Positions 1-6,245 of a stretch of 7,037 bases of DNA are shown one piece after another (the first letter of the stretch is position 1; each line of letters starts with the position of its first letter). The stretch lies in the NCBI GenBank assembly GCA_030618065.1, contig JAUXEE010000102.1:1-7037 (forward strand), written 5' to 3'. A program made the position numbers and the translations under genes. The notes under the pieces are model-generated. The model searched no databases and was not told where the DNA came from. It was given only the letters and a program-made list of their open reading frames with translations. Source of the DNA: Gemmatimonadota bacterium. GTDB lineage: Bacteria; Gemmatimonadota; Gemmatimonadetes; Longimicrobiales; Gaopeijiaceae.

Positions 1-128
1 ACACCTGTGAGCACCACGAGCCCGATGGTGGGCCAAACACCCATCAGCCGGCCGACCTGAACCAGGATGTACAACTCCAGGAGAGGGACCCCGACAAAGA
101 GGAGGAAAAGGCGGCTGAACAAGGACAT
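1..128 (-). CDS. fxsA: FxsA-family membrane protein, N-terminal part
   Basis: The gene is cut by the left window edge, leaving 42 codons. The reading from the ATG at 128-126 begins MSLFSRLFLLFVGVPLLELY and continues with ILVQVGRLMGVWPTIGLVVL. This matches the start of FxsA: a first hydrophobic helix, the conserved Pro-Leu-x-Glu within it, then V-G-x-x-x-G-x-W-P-T and a second hydrophobic helix. E. coli FxsA is an inner-membrane protein whose overproduction relieves F-plasmid exclusion of phage T7; its normal function is unknown. The frame stays open upstream to a stop at 179-177 but has no other ATG or GTG, so the ATG at 128 is the best start, although the ribosome binding site is weak. It diverges from ispH, leaving 116 bp for both promoters; I see no convincing -35/-10 pair there. 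The family call is from recognition of the N-terminus only. Confidence 0.82.
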   Translation of the reverse strand, partial: MSLFSRLFLLFVGVPLLELYILVQVGRLMGVWPTIGLVVLTG

Positions 129-244
129 GGAGGGAGATACCCACCCGGGAACAAGAAGGATCCGGCGGGGTCTCGGTTACCACAAGCGCAACTGGTATCA
201 CGGGCACGGGTTGGGTGAGGGAATGGGCCCAATGAAAGGGAGTC

Positions 245-1510
245 ATGGAGAAGAGGTATATCCGAGGCGGCCTGGGTTTAAAGGCCCAGGTGAAGCCCCT
301 CATAGACTCGGAATACCAATCCGGGTTGGTGGAACTCATCCGGTCCAGGGGTTACACGGAAACCTTCGGTGACGTGACGGTGCGATTGGCTCAGGAGTTC
401 GGCTTTTGTTACGGCGTGGACCGGGCTGTGGATTACGCCTACGAGACCCGGATGAAATTTCCTGACAAGAGGATCTTCCTGGTGGGAGAGATCATTCATA
501 ATCCCCATGTGAACCACCGCTTACAGGAAATGGGGATCGAGGTCATCTACCCGGAGAAGGACAGCCACTTCTCCTTCGATCATGTCACTCCTGAGGACGT
601 CGTCATCATCCCGGCCTTCGGGGTCACCCTGAAGGATTTCAACCGCCTGAAGGACATCGGATGCGTCCTGGTGGACACGACCTGCGGCTCGGTTCTGGTG
701 GTCTGGAAGAGGGTGGAAAGCTATGCCAAGGACGGGTTCACCGCCCTAATCCATGGGAAGTACACCCACGAGGAATCCAGGGCTACCGCCTCTCAGGTGA
801 ACAAACACCCTGGGGGCAGATACCTCATCGTCCGGGACATGGAAGAGGCGGAGCTCGTCTGCGATTACATCGCGAAGCGGCCGGGGTCCCTCTCACGAAA
901 GGAGTTCTACGCTCACTTCAAGGACAAGGCCACGGAGGGGTTGGACCCGGACCGGGCTCTCGAAAAGCTCGGCGTAGCCAACCAGACCACCATGCTGGCC
1001 AAGGAGTCCCTGGCCATCGGGGCGAAGGTCCGGGAAGCTTTCGTCGAAGCCTACGGGGAGAAGCATGCCGAAGAGCACTACCGCTCCTTCGACACCATCT
1101 GCTCCGCCACCCAGCAGCGTCAGGACGCCGTGGTGGAGATGATGAAAGACCCACCGGACATCATGATCGTCATCGGGGGATACAACTCCTCGAACACGAA
1201 CCACCTGGCCCACATGTGCAGGAGCCATACACGGACCTACCACATCGAAGACGCGGTGTGCATCGATGTGGACACCGGAATCATCAAGCATAAACCACTC
1301 TTGGATCCAGATGCCCCGGTTGTGGAGGAGAAGAATTGGCTCCCGTCGGGGCCCCTTCAGGTAGGGATCACCGCCGGCGCTTCCACTCCCAACAACAAAG
1401 TCGGCGAGGCGGTTCTGAGACTCCTCCAGCTTCGGGGAGTCGAGCTACCCGAGGATGACGCGGGGGCCGAGGACAGCGCAGGAGCCGAGGACGGCCCGGG
1501 GGCCGAATAG
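245..1510 (+). CDS. ispH: 4-hydroxy-3-methylbut-2-enyl diphosphate reductase (IspH/LytB), long form
   Basis: IspH performs the last step of the MEP pathway: it reduces HMBPP to isopentenyl and dimethylallyl diphosphate with an iron-sulfur cluster in the cytoplasm. The 421-residue product has the three expected cluster cysteines: Cys55 in EFGFCYGVDRA, Cys147 in TTCGSV and Cys286 in ICSATQQRQDA. Substrate-site motifs are EIIHNPHVN (82-90), HGKYTHEE (170-177), ANQTTM (245-250), GGYNSSNTNHL (311-321) and TAGASTP (377-383). It is about 100 residues longer than the E. coli enzyme. The extra N-terminal segment and the insertion around 215-245 (including LDPDRALEKLG) resemble the cyanobacterial and plant type. 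The ATG at 245 follows AAAGGGAG at 235-242 with two bases between. The last 19 residues are an acidic Ala/Gly repeat, listed separately. Its stop lies 14 bp from that of the convergent marR gene. All key residues are present, so it should be active. Confidence 0.96.
   Translation: MEKRYIRGGLGLKAQVKPLIDSEYQSGLVELIRSRGYTETFGDVTVRLAQEFGFCYGVDRAVDYAYETRMKFPDKRIFLVGEIIHNPHVNHRLQEMGIEVIYPEKDSHFSFDHVTPEDVVIIPAFGVTLKDFNRLKDIGCVLVDTTCGSVLVVWKRVESYAKDGFTALIHGKYTHEESRATASQVNKHPGGRYLIVRDMEEAELVCDYIAKRPGSLSRKEFYAHFKDKATEGLDPDRALEKLGVANQTTMLAKESLAIGAKVREAFVEAYGEKHAEEHYRSFDTICSATQQRQDAVVEMMKDPPDIMIVIGGYNSSNTNHLAHMCRSHTRTYHIEDAVCIDVDTGIIKHKPLLDPDAPVVEEKNWLPSGPLQVGITAGASTPNNKVGEAVLRLLQLRGVELPEDDAGAEDSAGAEDGPGAE
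1451..1504 (+). repeat. Three tandem 18-bp units in the 3' end of ispH
   Basis: Three consecutive 18-bp units occupy 1451-1468, 1469-1486 and 1487-1504. They encode EDDAGA, EDSAGA and EDGPGA (residues 403-420), followed by Glu421 and the stop. Each unit begins GAGGA and ends in GGNGCC, with variation in the middle. The tail lies after the conserved TAGASTP region and the last helix of IspH, so it is dispensable by position. The third unit also contains a short GC-rich inverted repeat (CGGCC/GGCCG at 1492-1505), with no T-tract behind it. The most likely origin is slipped-strand expansion of a non-conserved acidic tail. Confidence 0.85.
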
Positions 1511-1524
1511 CCGCCCAGAGATCT

Positions 1525-2037
1525 TCAGCAGTCTCCCCCTCGATTGGGGCCCGTGGCGATCCCCTTCCCCAGCTTCTTCAGAAGGTCCCGAAGGGTATCC
1601 TGATCTCCCGGGTTCAACCCCCCCACCAAGCTGCGTACGAAGGCCACATGGAGCGGGAATACTCCCTCCATGGTAGCCCGGCCTTTCGTGGTGAGGTGCG
1701 CCCGAACTACCCGTCGGTCATCCCCGGAACGCTCCCGGGCCACCAGGTCCTGGGCCTCCAGCCGGTCCATGACATACGTCACGTTCCCGCCGGTGACCAG
1801 GAGTTTCTCCGCCAACTCCCCCAGGGAGAGAGGGCCTAAGTGGTAGAGAGCCTCCAGGATTCCAAACTGGGGGGCCGTCAGATCGTACTCCGCCACCTTG
1901 CAGGCCACGGCCCGAGAGAATGTGACGTAGCAGCGGGCCAGGGAAATCCATAGACGGAGAGCTTGTTCCTCCGGTTCGGACCATTCCCTGACAGCAGGCT
2001 CGTCGACCCAGTGGTCCGGCGTCGCGTCCTCCCGCAC
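1525..2037 (-). CDS. MarR-family transcriptional regulator, MhqR-like
   Basis: This 170-residue protein is a winged-helix DNA-binding repressor of the MarR family, expected to be a dimer. A first helix spans about 24-50. The core LTAPQFGILEALYHLGPLSL starts at 53, the recognition helix lies near 82-97 (GGNVTYVMDRLE), and the wing is at 100-115 with the signature DDRR at 106-109. A C-terminal dimerisation helix with LRDLLKKL follows. The ALYH-x-GPL-x-LGELAEKLLV stretch resembles the group around MhqR, which senses quinones and electrophiles; the ligand here is unknown. Cys36 and Cys46 sit in the first helix, but Cys36 is not aligned with the redox cysteine of OhrR. The start is a GTG at 2037, preceded by GGGGGTGA on the minus strand; the in-frame TGA at 2052-2050 excludes any earlier start. 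A strong terminator lies between it and lpdA, so it probably has its own promoter in 2038-2138. Confidence 0.9.
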   Translation of the reverse strand: MREDATPDHWVDEPAVREWSEPEEQALRLWISLARCYVTFSRAVACKVAEYDLTAPQFGILEALYHLGPLSLGELAEKLLVTGGNVTYVMDRLEAQDLVARERSGDDRRVVRAHLTTKGRATMEGVFPLHVAFVRSLVGGLNPGDQDTLRDLLKKLGKGIATGPNRGGDC

Positions 2038-2103
2038 TGGCTCACCCCCTCATGGAAAAGAATCGCAGCTATTCCGGGGCCTTGACCCCACCTAACAGTG
2101 CAA

Positions 2104-2121
2104 GAACCCCGACTCGGGTTC
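2104..2121. promoter_or_regulatory. 18-bp imperfect palindrome, candidate marR operator
   Basis: The site reads GAACCC, six bases, GGGTTC, so the outer six bases of each half are perfect inverted repeats. The inner part contains a second short dyad (CCCGA-c-TCGGG at 2108-2118). It lies 67 bp upstream of the marR GTG and 18 bp from the lpdA terminator tract, where a marR promoter would be expected. MarR proteins commonly bind palindromes of about this size in their own promoters, so autoregulation is a reasonable inference. No clear -35/-10 pair was found to fix its position. It could also be an RNA hairpin in a leader, or a remnant related to the adjacent terminator, which shares the word CTCGGGT. 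Confidence 0.35.
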
Positions 2122-2138
2122 ACGGTTCCCATTTCCAC

Positions 2139-2181
2139 AAAAAAAAAACCGGACTCGGGTATTCTGAGAAACCCGAGCCCG
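2139..2181 (-). terminator. Rho-independent terminator of lpdA
   Basis: Read on the minus strand, the RNA forms an 11-bp stem. The 5' arm is CGGGCUCGGGU, from plus positions 2181-2171. The 3' arm is ACCCGAGUCCG, from 2160-2150. One G-U pair occurs in the stem, and the 10-base loop can fold further. One G separates the stem from ten consecutive U residues (plus-strand A-tract 2139-2148). The stem begins 48 bp after the lpdA stop. The G-U pair becomes an A-C mismatch on the plus strand and the T-tract exists only on the minus strand, so it works in the lpdA direction and separates lpdA from marR. Confidence 0.93.
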
Positions 2182-2228
2182 CCCCTTCCCATGCTCCCTG
2201 CTATACCAATCCTCCCCGTGGAGAGCCT

Positions 2229-3641
2229 TCAGATATGAATGGCTCTCCCCAGGGACGCCAGGGCACCCTCCGCCACACCCTCCGAGAGTGTGGGATGGGG
2301 ATGCATGGCTTTTTCCATCTCTTCCACGGTGGCCTCGAGGTGGCGTCCTATCACGAACTCGGCGATGAGTTCCGTGGCATGGGGCCCCACGATGTGGGCA
2401 CCAAGAATCTCGGAGTACTCCTTGTCCCGGATGACCTTGATGAAACCCTCCGTGTCCCCAGCAGCAACGGCTCGGCCGATCCCGACCCAGGGAAACTTAC
2501 CCACCTCCACCTCATGGCCGGCTTCTATGGCCTGCTCCTCAGTGAGGCCCACAGAGGCCACCTCCGGATGAGCATACGTGCAGGAGGGGATGTTGGAGTA
2601 GTCCACCGTCCCGTGACCCTGGCCGGCGATGTGCTCCACACACGCGATCCCTTCGTGAGACGCCTTGTGGGCCAGAAGGGGTGGCCCCGCCACGTCCCCT
2701 ATGGCGTAAACGCCTTCCACATTCGTCCGGAGGTACTCGTCCACCTGAACGAAGCCCCCCTGTTCGGTGAGAGCCACTCCGATATCCTCCAGCCCCAGCT
2801 CCTCGGTGTTGGGGACCCTCCCCACTGCTGAGAGAACCCTCTCCACCTCCAGGACCTCCTCCTTCCCATCCTTGTCCTTCAGCGTCAGCCGCACGCCCTC
2901 CCCCGTGAGCTCCGAAGCTTGAACGGCGGTGGAGGTCCGGATTCGGATCTTCCGCTTCTTATAGCTCCTGGCCAGGGCCTGGGAGCACTCTTTGTCTTCC
3001 AGAGGTAGGACCCTGTCCAGCATCTCGATGACGTGAACCTCGGACCCATACGCCGCATAGATGTCCGCGAACTCCATTCCCACCGCCCCAGCCCCCACCA
3101 CAGCGAGAGACGTAGGAGCGTCCTTCTGGAACAGGGCCCCCGTCGAAGACCAGATCCGGTCCTCATCGATCTTGATCATGGGGAGGTCCCTCGGGCGAGA
3201 CCCGGTGGCGATGATGACGTGAGGGGCTTCGTACGTTGTCATCTCCCCCTCCGGGCCCTTCACCTCCACCCTCCTCTGGGCCACCAAACGACCAAAACCC
3301 TGGATATGGGTGATACTGTTCTTTTTGAAGAGGTGACCCACGCCCCTGTTCAACTGGTCCGCGACCTTCCGGCTCCGCTCCTGGGCTGGCCCCAGGGACA
3401 CCGAGGCGGTCTCGATGATCACGCCGTGACCCTCGGCCCGCCTCATCTCTCGTACGAAGTGAGCGCTGGAGAGGAGTGCCTTGGTGGGAATGCACCCTAC
3501 GTTCAGGCACACTCCCCCCAGTTTTTCCGTCTCTACACAGGCCACTTTCAATCCCAGTTGGGCTCCCCGGATAGCTGCCACATACCCACCGGGTCCGCTC
3601 CCGATGATGATCAGATCAAAGCTGTTTCCATTTTCCGACAC
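2229..3641 (-). CDS. lpdA: Dihydrolipoyl dehydrogenase (E3)
   Basis: This flavoprotein reoxidises dihydrolipoamide on the E2 subunits of 2-oxoacid dehydrogenases or the glycine cleavage system, passing electrons via FAD to NAD+. From the GTG at 3641 the protein has 470 residues, usual for the family. The FAD motif GSGPGG is at 14-19. The redox disulfide is Cys45-Cys50 in GGVCLNVGCIPTK. The NAD motif GAGAVG is at 183-188, the second FAD motif AIGDVAG at 313-319, and the catalytic His449-Glu454 pair lies in HPHPTLSE near the C-terminus. All catalytic residues are present. The frame is open further upstream to a TTG at 3680 (13 extra residues), but that codon lacks a ribosome binding site, whereas the GTG has GAGGTG just ahead. 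No E1 or E2 gene lies next to it here, so the partner complex cannot be named. It diverges from lemA and ends at a strong terminator. Confidence 0.96.
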   Translation of the reverse strand: MSENGNSFDLIIIGSGPGGYVAAIRGAQLGLKVACVETEKLGGVCLNVGCIPTKALLSSAHFVREMRRAEGHGVIIETASVSLGPAQERSRKVADQLNRGVGHLFKKNSITHIQGFGRLVAQRRVEVKGPEGEMTTYEAPHVIIATGSRPRDLPMIKIDEDRIWSSTGALFQKDAPTSLAVVGAGAVGMEFADIYAAYGSEVHVIEMLDRVLPLEDKECSQALARSYKKRKIRIRTSTAVQASELTGEGVRLTLKDKDGKEEVLEVERVLSAVGRVPNTEELGLEDIGVALTEQGGFVQVDEYLRTNVEGVYAIGDVAGPPLLAHKASHEGIACVEHIAGQGHGTVDYSNIPSCTYAHPEVASVGLTEEQAIEAGHEVEVGKFPWVGIGRAVAAGDTEGFIKVIRDKEYSEILGAHIVGPHATELIAEFVIGRHLEATVEEMEKAMHPHPTLSEGVAEGALASLGRAIHI

Positions 3642-3645
3642 GCTG

Positions 3646-3651
3646 CACCTC
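3646..3651 (-). promoter_or_regulatory. Ribosome binding site fixing the lpdA GTG start
   Basis: The minus-strand word GAGGTG matches the anti-Shine-Dalgarno sequence over six bases, with four bases between it and the GTG at 3641-3639 (six from the AGG core). The alternative TTG at 3680 is preceded by a C/T-rich stretch with no purine-rich word. This supports the 470-residue form over the 483-residue form. Confidence 0.6.
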
Positions 3652-3751
3652 GCCAAGTCGCTTGTCTGGGGATGTTCCAAAGAAGGAGAAAGGTACCCCT
3701 GCCGGAGGTCTAACGGAAGACGAAGGCGGGGTCTCTTTCTCTCGATTTTTC

Positions 3752-3781
3752 TTTACACTGCACGGGTTCCAAACCTATTCT
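3752..3781 (+). promoter_or_regulatory. Possible sigma70-type promoter for lemA
   Basis: TTTACA at 3752-3757 (five of six matches to the -35 consensus) and TATTCT at 3776-3781 (four of six to the -10) are separated by 18 bp and lie 72 bp upstream of the lemA ATG. An AT-rich patch just ahead (CGATTTTTC) adds mild support. The leader after it contains a small hairpin, GCCGA/TCGGC at 3812-3824. Such matches occur by chance, and the promoter consensus of this organism is unknown. Confidence 0.3.
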
Positions 3782-3853
3782 CCCTTCGGGCTATCTCGGG
3801 GGCCCTGGAAGGCCGATCCTCGGCACCATCCCCTTCCAACCAGGAGCATTGGT

Positions 3854-4396
3854 ATGTGGGAGATTCTCATCCCTGTCGCCGTGGTCGGCGTCGGAGTCAT
3901 GATCTACAACGGCCTCGTGAAGATGCGTGTCCAGGCAGATGGAGCTTGGGCGGATATCGATGTTCAACTCAAGCGCCGGCATGATCTCATTCCCAACATC
4001 GTCGAGACGGTAAAGGGGTACGCGGGACATGAACGGGAGACCCTGGAAGCGGTGGTCACCGCCCGATCTGCAGCCATGTCGGCCCAGGGCCCGGTCGAGC
4101 AGGCCCAGGCGGAAAACATGCTTTCCGGAGCACTCAAGAGCCTCTTCGCCCTGTCCGAGGCCTACCCCGACCTTCAGGCCGCCGGAAATTTCAAAGACCT
4201 CCAGCAGACGCTGAAAGAGTTGGAGACAGCGATCCAACAGGCTCGAAGGTATTACAACGCCGTAGTGAGGGACTTCAACACCAAGATCGCCCAGGTCCCC
4301 GCAAACCTCATCGCCAAGGCGTTCAACTTCAGGGCCCGGGAGTTTTTTGAGATAGATGAAGGAGAGGGAGAGGTTCCTTCCGTCACTTTCGACTGA
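3854..4396 (+). CDS. lemA: LemA family protein
   Basis: The protein has 180 residues. A single N-terminal hydrophobic segment (about 3-18) anchors it, and the rest is helical. The family core is clear: YNGLVKMRVQADGAWADID at 18-36, QLKRRHDLIPNIVETVKGYA at 38-57, then AYPDL, a helix with FKDLQQTLKELETAI-QARRYYN, and FNFRAREFFE near the end. LemA proteins are widespread and membrane-anchored; their molecular function is not settled, and they are often encoded beside TPM-domain or DUF2207 membrane proteins. The ATG at 3854 is preceded by CAGGAG at 3841-3846 with seven bases between. An in-frame ATG at 3662 would add 64 residues overlapping the lpdA start, without family similarity, and is rejected. 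The DUF2207 gene follows after 52 bp with no terminator, so co-transcription is likely. Confidence 0.94.
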   Translation: MWEILIPVAVVGVGVMIYNGLVKMRVQADGAWADIDVQLKRRHDLIPNIVETVKGYAGHERETLEAVVTARSAAMSAQGPVEQAQAENMLSGALKSLFALSEAYPDLQAAGNFKDLQQTLKELETAIQQARRYYNAVVRDFNTKIAQVPANLIAKAFNFRAREFFEIDEGEGEVPSVTFD

Positions 4397-4448
4397 AACC
4401 GACCCTCTTTTTGAAAGAGACCAGGGAGCTCCCCGAGGCGAGGACGCC

Positions 4449-6245
4449 ATGAAAGCCCAGCCATACTCCCGGCCCCCCAACGGGCTCACGCCCGTCGGAA
4501 TCGGCCGTTTCGCGGCCATGCTGGCCGTTGCCTTTCTTTGCTTCGCTCTCCCTACCTCGGTGCGAGCTCAGAGGAGTCTAGAGATAGAGGACTTCAACGT
4601 GACCATTGCGGTGGGTGACGATGCGGTAATCCGGGTCATGGAGTCCATCACAGTCCGGTTCAACGGGCAGTGGAACGGCTTCTATCGCACCATCCCGGTG
4701 GAATATCGGAATCCCCAAGGGTTCAGCTACCGGCTCTTCCTCGATCTGGAGGACGTCAGGGACGAATCCGGCCGAGAACTCAGGACCGAGGTGAGCCGGG
4801 ACCGCTACAACCGGAAGATCAAAATGTGGGTCCCCGGAGCCCAGGACGTGACCCGGACCATCACCCTCCGATACACTGCCCCCAACGCCCTCAAGTTCTT
4901 CGAGGAGCACGACGAACTCTACTGGAACGTCACCGGCACCGAGTGGGAAATCCCCATCCGGAGGGCCTCCGCTCTGATCGAGCTTCCTGAAGGGACCACC
5001 GGGCTCCGGGCCACTGCCTTCACCGGGGCCTACGGCGCATCGGCTCAGGACGCGGACATCGAGGAAATAGAACAAGGTTTCTATTTCGAAACCACCCGTG
5101 GATTGAGCTTCCGGGAAGGCCTCACGATAGTCGTGGGCTGGGATCCGGGGGTAGTGAGGCGCCCCGGGCCAGTTAAGAAAGCCGGCTTCTTCATGCGATC
5201 GAACTGGCTCCTCTTTCTTCCCATTTTGAGTTTTCTGGGCATGTTTTGGATCTGGCGAAGGTGGGGAAGGGATCCTGAGCGCAGGAGCGTCACTCCCCAA
5301 TACGAGCCCCCCGAAGGCATGACCCCGGCTGAAGTAGGAACTCTGGTGGACAACCGTCCCGACACCCGGGACATCACCGCCACCCTGGTGGACCTGGCTG
5401 TAAGGGGACATATCCGCATCGAGGAGATGGAAACCAAGGCGTTGTTCGGCCTCATCAAAGATTCAGGCTACCGCTTTGTCCGGTTGTCCAGCGAAGCGGA
5501 TTGGGCTTCCCTCAAATCCCACGAGCGGATCTTCCTCCGGGGGATCTTCGGCAGCACCGGATATCTGGAAGAGGTAACCCTGTCCGACTTGAAGAACGAC
5601 TTCTACACCACCATGTCCAGCATCAAATCGGATCTCTTCAGGAGTCTCAAAGAGGCCAATTTCTATCGGCGCCGACCCGATAAGGTCCTGGGCTCCTTCA
5701 TCGCCATCGGTCTCGTCTCCTTGGGATTGGCCATTCCCGGTTTCCAACTGCTGGCGAACATCTTCATGACCTCCTCCACGGCAGCCCTTCTGGCCGGGGT
5801 CCTGTTCGGCCTTCCGATCCTGGGGTTCGGAGTTCTCATGCCGGCTCGAACCGTAGCCGGAACCCGGATGTTGGAAAAGATCTTGGGTTTTCAGGAGTTC
5901 TTGGATCGGGTTGAGTCGGACCGCTTCAAGCGGATGATCAAATCCCCCGAGATGTTCGAAGCTTTCCTACCCTACGCCATGGCCCTCGGTGTCGAGGACA
6001 AGTGGGCCAGGGCCTTCGAGGATATCTTCACCGAGCCTCCCCACTGGTACGTAGGACGCCATCCCCAATTCTTTCGAACCGGTCTCTTCGTGAACGATCT
6101 CTCGATGATGACATCCCAGGCCGGAACCGTGATGGTATCCCAACCCCGCAGCACCGGGGGTTCGGGGTTTGGCGGAGGTGGCTTCAGCGGTGGAGGTGGA
6201 TTCAGCGGCGGCGGCTTTGGTGGCGGTGGTGGTGGAGGTTTTTGA
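4449..6245 (+). CDS. DUF2207 domain-containing membrane protein
   Basis: The 598-residue product is a predicted envelope protein of the DUF2207 (YciQ-like) family, whose function is unknown. A signal peptide with hydrophobic core near 21-34 probably ends at Ala40 (SVRA|Q). A beta-rich extracytoplasmic domain spans about 43-240, including ESITVRFNGQWNGFYRTIP and a WDPG element at 231-234. A first membrane helix lies at 252-269 and is followed by RRWGRDP. A soluble section covers about 285-410, and two more helices lie near 414-432 and 443-464. The family motif GFQEFLDRVESDRFK is at 480-494, and PEMFEAFLPYAMALGVEDKW follows at 500-519. The protein ends in a glycine-rich tail (569-598). The ATG at 4449 has CGAGGAC just upstream. 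The frame is open back to 4356, but that would overlap lemA and precede the signal peptide. The lemA neighbour fits the usual pairing, suggesting an envelope function. Confidence 0.92.
   Translation: MKAQPYSRPPNGLTPVGIGRFAAMLAVAFLCFALPTSVRAQRSLEIEDFNVTIAVGDDAVIRVMESITVRFNGQWNGFYRTIPVEYRNPQGFSYRLFLDLEDVRDESGRELRTEVSRDRYNRKIKMWVPGAQDVTRTITLRYTAPNALKFFEEHDELYWNVTGTEWEIPIRRASALIELPEGTTGLRATAFTGAYGASAQDADIEEIEQGFYFETTRGLSFREGLTIVVGWDPGVVRRPGPVKKAGFFMRSNWLLFLPILSFLGMFWIWRRWGRDPERRSVTPQYEPPEGMTPAEVGTLVDNRPDTRDITATLVDLAVRGHIRIEEMETKALFGLIKDSGYRFVRLSSEADWASLKSHERIFLRGIFGSTGYLEEVTLSDLKNDFYTTMSSIKSDLFRSLKEANFYRRRPDKVLGSFIAIGLVSLGLAIPGFQLLANIFMTSSTAALLAGVLFGLPILGFGVLMPARTVAGTRMLEKILGFQEFLDRVESDRFKRMIKSPEMFEAFLPYAMALGVEDKWARAFEDIFTEPPHWYVGRHPQFFRTGLFVNDLSMMTSQAGTVMVSQPRSTGGSGFGGGGFSGGGGFSGGGFGGGGGGGF
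6153..6242 (+). repeat. Glycine-rich coding repeat at the end of the DUF2207 gene
   Basis: The last 30 codons encode a low-complexity tail of glycine blocks punctuated by Phe and Ser, for example FGGGGFSGGGGFSGGGFG. At the DNA level it is made of imperfect units of about 18 bp around GGNTTCAGCGG-NGGNGG. Glycine-rich ends of this kind are common in DUF2207 and TPM-domain proteins, so this is a family trait rather than an accident of this locus. The antisense proline-rich reading is only a shadow. Confidence 0.8.

Noticed and set aside
44..232. Open frame on the minus strand, 62 codons
   Set aside because: It overlaps fxsA in a different frame and its product is low-complexity Ser/Pro/Cys. The fxsA frame at 128-1 has clear family similarity.
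661..1293. 210-codon plus-strand frame inside ispH
   Set aside because: Out-of-frame shadow of ispH rich in Arg, Gly and His; no recognisable domain, while the ispH frame has every catalytic motif.
1536..1549. CCCC/GGGG inverted repeat near the marR 3' end as a terminator
   Set aside because: Only four pairs and no adjacent T-tract; it lies inside the marR coding sequence.
1525..2037. MarR protein as an OhrR-type peroxide sensor
   Set aside because: Cys36 lies in helix 1 but, aligned on the shared Ser-Arg, it is two residues off the OhrR redox cysteine, and the rest resembles the MhqR-like group.
2042..2053. Three-codon leader frame (ATG AGG GGG TGA) just before the marR GTG
   Set aside because: It overlaps the marR ribosome binding site but has none of its own; chance is the simpler reading.
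3662..3853. N-terminal extension of lemA to the ATG at 3662
   Set aside because: The extra 64 residues do not resemble LemA, overlap the lpdA frame's upstream part, and the ATG at 3854 has a good ribosome binding site.
4356..4448. N-terminal extension of the DUF2207 gene to the ATG at 4356
   Set aside because: It would overlap the end of lemA and put 31 charged residues ahead of the signal peptide.
3791..4519. 242-codon minus-strand frame opposite lemA
   Set aside because: Antisense shadow of lemA; the composition shows no domain, and lemA has a ribosome binding site and family motifs.
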